DNA of 64,000 bases from assembly GCA_037176705.1 (NCBI GenBank), contig CM073886.1, positions 128,556,001 through 128,620,000 of the forward strand. The letters are read 5' to 3'. The stretch comes from Molossus alvarezi. Lineage: Eukaryota > Chordata > Mammalia > Chiroptera > Molossidae. Below, piece by piece: positions 60,431 through 64,000 of this stretch (within the stretch, counting starts at the first letter, position 1; every line of letters begins with the position of its first letter). The notes beneath the pieces are model-generated. The model did no database searches, was not told where the DNA came from, and saw only the letters and a list, made by a program, of their open reading frames with translations. Both the position numbers and the translations under genes were made by a program.

Positions 60431-60509
60431 TAGATATAGATGTAAATGTAGATGTAGATATAGATATAGATATAGATATAGATATAGATATAGATATAGA
60501 TATAGATAT
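60431..60509. repeat. (GATATA)n hexanucleotide repeat
   Basis: About a dozen gatata/tagata units, with gatgta variants at the left. It has expanded inside the old L1 3' UTR. Confidence 0.95.
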
Positions 60510-60676
60510 GAGAGATATAGGTAGATCTACCTTACAAAGTGATCACCCCAGGTAGTCTGGTACCCATCTAATGCCATGAGCAGTTTTTACAATATTGCTG
60601 AATATATTCCCTGTGCTGTACTTTTCAGCCCTGCGACTGTTTTTATAACAGGCAAGCTATGTGCCTTTTATAAAAC

Positions 60677-60888
60677 AATAGTTTATTGAATTTTAGGCAG
60701 AGAAGAAAGGAGAGGGAGAGAGACACATCGATGTGAAAGTGAAATATCAATCCAATCGGCCGCCACCCGTAGGCCCCCTACCGGGGATTAAGCCCGCAAG
60801 CTGGGCGTGTGCCCTGGCCTGGAATCAAACCAGCGACCTTCCGGTGCACAGGATGATGCCCAGCCAACTGAGTCACACCAGCCAGGAC
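60677..60888 (-). mobile_element. Ves SINE nested in old L1
   Basis: A minus-strand copy: 'gccgccacccgtaggccccc', B-box complement ggaatcaaaccagcg, head complement 'actgagtcacaccagccagg'. L1 3' UTR sequence resumes on both sides (acaaactgtacttcttaatt to the right). Confidence 0.87.
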
Positions 60889-61067
60889 ACAAACTGTACT
60901 TCTTAATTCCTTTCGTCTTCTTCACCCATCAACTTACCGCCTCCCACCTGGCAACCATCCGTCTGTTCTCTGTATCTATGAGTCTGTTTCCATTCTGTTC
61001 TTTTATTTTGTTTTTTAGATTCCAAGTGTAAGTGAAACTACATGGTACTTTTCTTTCTCTGTCAGAC

Positions 61068-61556
61068 TTATTTTCCTTTAGCATAATACCCTCTAGGTCC
61101 ATCCACGTTGTCCCAAATGGTTTCATTGTTTCCTGTGGTTAATTTTCCCTTGTATATATGTACCACAGCTGACTGTTCTATCAGTGGACACGCAGGACGC
61201 TTCCATATCTTGGCTATTATGAATAAAGCTACAATGAAGGTCTGGCTGTACAGGTCTTTTTGAACTAGTGTTTCTGGTTTCTTTGGATATATTCCCAGAA
61301 GTGAAACTGCTGGGTATTTTGGTTGTTCTATTTTTAATCTCTTTGAGAAACCATTGTTTTCCACAGTGGCTGCACCAGTCTGCATTCCCACCGTGTGGGC
61401 GGGTCCCCCTTCTCGGCCTCCCCAACACTTGTTGGTTGTCGATTTACTGATGATCGCCATTCTGACAGGTATGAGGCAATATCTCATTGTGGTTTTAATT
61501 TGCATTTCCCAGATGATTAGTGACATTGAGCATCTTTTCATATGATTATTGGCCAT
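61068..61556 (-). pseudogene. Old L1 ORF2 C-terminal remnant
   Basis: The minus-strand frame reads [20 protein letters not shown] near its start and [16 protein letters not shown] further on, as in the C-terminal part of L1 ORF2. The Cys-rich motif is decayed ([10 protein letters not shown]). The natural ORF2 end is lost. Confidence 0.85.
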
Positions 61557-61660
61557 CTGCCTTCATTTGGAGATGGTCTGCTGAGGTCCTCTGCTCATTT
61601 TTAAATCTGATTGGGTTGTTTTTGGTGTTAAGTTGTATGAGATCCTAACATAGTTTGAAT

Positions 61661-62841
61661 TTTTTATAATTTTACTTGATCATGTCAGCAAAGAAAAAGC
61701 CCAAAGGCTTTCAATAATCTTGAATACACTATATTGTTAAAGAAGGGAATTATTACCTTTGGCAGAGTATGAGAGACTCTTCAAATTGCTTAATTTTACA
61801 GAGTATTAGAGACCTTTCAGTATAACTAAAACTCAGATGGTTTTATGAACATTCTAAAGTCTAGCTGTTCGTGGATGAGATTGCCTTAATCAGTTTAAAT
61901 TATGCCTAATTTTTAAGAAAACCATAAACTCAACGACTTGGAAACTTCATTCAATTGTATTTTCCTGTCTTCCCTAATGGTTAAAAGCCTTGATCTTATT
62001 CCATTATTTTTAAATGTAGACATTTACTTTCTTCACAGTCTTCCTAATTTGTTTCTGCTAAATTATTACAGAAGTTATCAATCCAGTTTTGCTTTTATGA
62101 CCATCAGCTTCATTTCAGGCCCCATATTTAAACTTTCTCTATAAATAATTAAATATGTGTCAATTTAAACAAGTTATAAAAATTATCTTTAACATCTTTG
62201 GCCCAAACCTCCACTGTCGTAAAAATTAACGTTAGATTTATGCATCTGAGTTACATCTTGCACTGAGTTTCAAACCAGAGTACCCTGAGCCTCACATCGG
62301 CAGCCGTTTCAAAGCACAAGCATCAGCCACTAGTCCGTAGCGCCCTGACTCAGAAAAAATATATATAATTTGAAGGGATACTTAATTATGCTTACATTGG
62401 TGGCGGTTTTACCCAGAAGAGTCTTTGACTTGGGAGGCATTTTCACCAATGTGAGTCTCTTTTCATCAATAAACTGTAAAGAAAAATTTTAAATTCAAGC
62501 ACTATGATCTTAACTTTGGTTAAAGTTGCCTTTTTCCTAACTTAAAAAGAAAATATATCAAGTGTAACAGTTTTTCATAGTAAATTAAACTTGTAAAAGG
62601 AAACTGGCCTTTTTCTGCATGATTATACAAAAAAAGAAAAAAAATTGGGCGATATTTTGTTTTGCTTCCAAGTTGGAGATAGAGTAGAATATCTGCCTCC
62701 TGTAAGGGGAATGTGATGAAAATAAAGAAAGTATTATTTTACATAGTAGTCAATATATGACTACTGAATTGCTTCTTTAAATCCTGTTTTGAATACGGTG
62801 AAGATAAACATTAACAAATAAATAAGAAGTTACGTGTGTTT
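61661..62841. other. Unique AT-rich intron
   Basis: Nothing recognisable. Confidence 0.4.
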
Positions 62842-62856
62842 AAAAATAATGAGTAA

Positions 62857-63082
62857 GCCCTGGGCAGTTTGGCGCAGCGGTTAGAGCGCCGGCCCGCACA
62901 CCTCGGTTGCGGCTTGTCCCCGGCCCGGTTGGGGTCCTGCGGGTGGCAACCAGTCGATGTGTCTCTCTCCCATCGATGTTTCTCTCTCTCTTCCTCCCTC
63001 TCTCCTCCCGCTCTCTCTGAAGATGAACGAAAAAAATGTCCTCAGGTGAGGATTAAAAAAAAAATAATAATAATAAATAAAT
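62857..63082 (+). mobile_element. Ves SINE lacking the B box
   Basis: The A box region (tggcgcagcggttagagcg) is followed at once by cggcccgcacacctcggttg. About 45 bases that hold the B box in other copies are missing. Body, CT-rich region, tcctcaggtgagga motif and tail are present. The TSD aaaaataatga[g/t]taa lies at 62842-62856 and 63083-63097. Confidence 0.9.
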
Positions 63083-63097
63083 AAAAATAATGATTAA

Positions 63098-63453
63098 ATG
63101 CCCCAAACCAGGTTCAAATGCAAATGAGGGTCGAAGAGGAGAGGGGGAAGGGAATCCCTGACCGCTGCAGAGCAGCTCCCAGCCCGGGCCTGGCGTCCAC
63201 CACGGCTCCGCCCCAGATGCTCCGTGACGTCCACGTTCCTCTTGTGTCGGCTGCCTCAGCGACTCAGTGAACTGACTATAACATACCGGATTCTAATGGC
63301 CAGTTTTCCTGACCTTTTCTCCCATTGTTGAGGTCCCTGAGCCCCCCTTCAGACTTGACCGGACCTCAGTTTCTAGATTAGTGCTTCCCTGAACCAGAAA
63401 GGAGAAAGGAACTTTGGCTAAGTCCTCAAGGACAGAGCAGCAAGTGGACATTG
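63098..63453. other. GC-rich flank of the terminal minisatellite
   Basis: GC-richer than most of the intron; it includes gtgacgtcc at about 63221. No exon or named repeat. Confidence 0.4.
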
Positions 63454-64000
63454 CTCATCCGACACCGACCGCGGGTCCCGGGTCTCATCCGACACCGACC
63501 GCGGGTCCCGGCGCTCATCCGACACCCACCGCGGGTCCCGGGTCTCATCCGACACCGACCGCGGGTCCCTGCGCTCATCCGACACCCACCGCGGGTCCCT
63601 GGTCTCATCCGACACCGACCGCGGGTCCCGGCGCTCATCCGACACCCACCGCGGGTCCCGGGTCTCATCCGACACCGACCGCGGGTCCCGGCGCTCATCC
63701 GACACCGACCGCGGGTCCCGGCGCTCATCCGACACCGACCGCGGGTCCCGGGTCTCATCCGACACCGACCGCGGGTCCCGGGTCTCATCCGACACCGACC
63801 GCGGGTCCCGGCGCTCATCCGACACCGACCGCGGGTCCCGGGTCTCATCCGACACCGACCGCGGGTCCCGGCGCTCATCCGACACCGACCGCGGGTCCCG
63901 GGTCTCATCCGACACCGACCGCGGGTCCCGGGTCTCATCCGACACCGACCGCGGGTCCCGGCGCTCATCCGACACCGACCGCGGGTCCCGGGTCTCATCC
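63454..64000. repeat. 30-bp CpG-dense minisatellite, 18+ units, with 60-bp alternation
   Basis: The unit ctcatccgacaccgaccgcg plus ggtcccg and a 3-base variant (ggt or gcg) repeats exactly every 30 bases to the window edge. Each unit has 5-6 CpGs. Units from about 63481 to 63720 alternate ggt/gcg strictly. The acccacc variant occurs only in gcg units at 63511, 63571 and 63631, and ccct replaces cccg in the pair at 63541-63600. Because 30 is a multiple of 3, minus-strand frames stay open through the array. Confidence 0.97.

Larger units (their letters stand above)
60330..61660 (-). mobile_element. Old L1 (ORF2 end and 3' UTR) with nested insertions
   Basis: From right to left: the ORF2 C-terminal region (about 61560-61070), then the 3' UTR down to about 60330. 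A Ves SINE (60677-60888) and a gatata expansion (60431-60509) lie within the 3' UTR. Motifs on the plus strand include 'ctctaggtccatccacgttg' and 'gattagtgacattgagcatc'. Confidence 0.87.

Noticed and set aside
63418..63998. 185-190 residue repeat proteins encoded by the minisatellite
   Set aside because: Two different frames are open simply because the unit is 30 bp and lacks stops; no gene context.
63454..64000. CRISPR array
   Set aside because: Head-to-tail repeats with no unique spacers, in a vertebrate intron.

Overview
This window is vertebrate nuclear DNA from a bat, most likely a yangochiropteran. The evidence is about 22 tRNA-derived SINEs of the Ves family, which is known from those bats. 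They are mixed with a young L1 lineage and ancient L2, MIR and L1 relics. No bacterial-type gene, CRISPR array, operon or intact virus is present. I saw no Helitron, piggyBac or long hAT copy, which weakly argues against a Myotis-like vespertilionid.

The only host coding sequence I can support is bases 1-118 on the minus strand. It encodes 39 codons of the S4-S5 linker and S5 helix of a hyperpolarization-activated cation channel, best matching HCN1, and has a splice acceptor directly upstream. The rest of the window (119-64000) is then the intron before that exon, probably HCN1 intron 2, which is very long in mammals. No other exon was recognised.

Layout. 1-9 kb: HCN exon, then unique intron with five Ves SINEs. 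9-28 kb: L2 and MIR relics, an old L1 piece, an LTR relic, microsatellites, more Ves SINEs and some GC-rich patches (about 20.9-22.1 and 26.9-27.6 kb). 28.4-34.3 kb: an essentially full-length L1 on the plus strand, with a YY1-like site at its 5' end, ORF1, ORF2, a G-rich 3' UTR and an AAAT tail. It is dead: one frameshift in ORF1, three in ORF2, and a lost catalytic aspartate. 34-53 kb: AT-rich intron with Ves SINEs, short 5'-truncated L1s with clear target-site duplications (TSDs), older L1 pieces and a degenerate minisatellite at 45.7 kb. 53.5-58.0 kb: a second, 5'-truncated and more decayed L1. 58-63 kb: Ves copies, an old minus-strand L1 with a nested SINE and a hexanucleotide expansion. 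63.45-64.0 kb: a CpG-dense 30-bp minisatellite that runs off the window.

The window is therefore one host exon fragment plus a record of layered retrotransposition. Both long young L1s lie antisense to the HCN gene. I found no convincing new biological system. The most notable items are the 30-bp array with 60-bp alternation, the full-length L1 with two-copy evidence of RT active-site loss, a Ves SINE lacking its B box inside a good TSD, and two perfect 13-bp hairpins.
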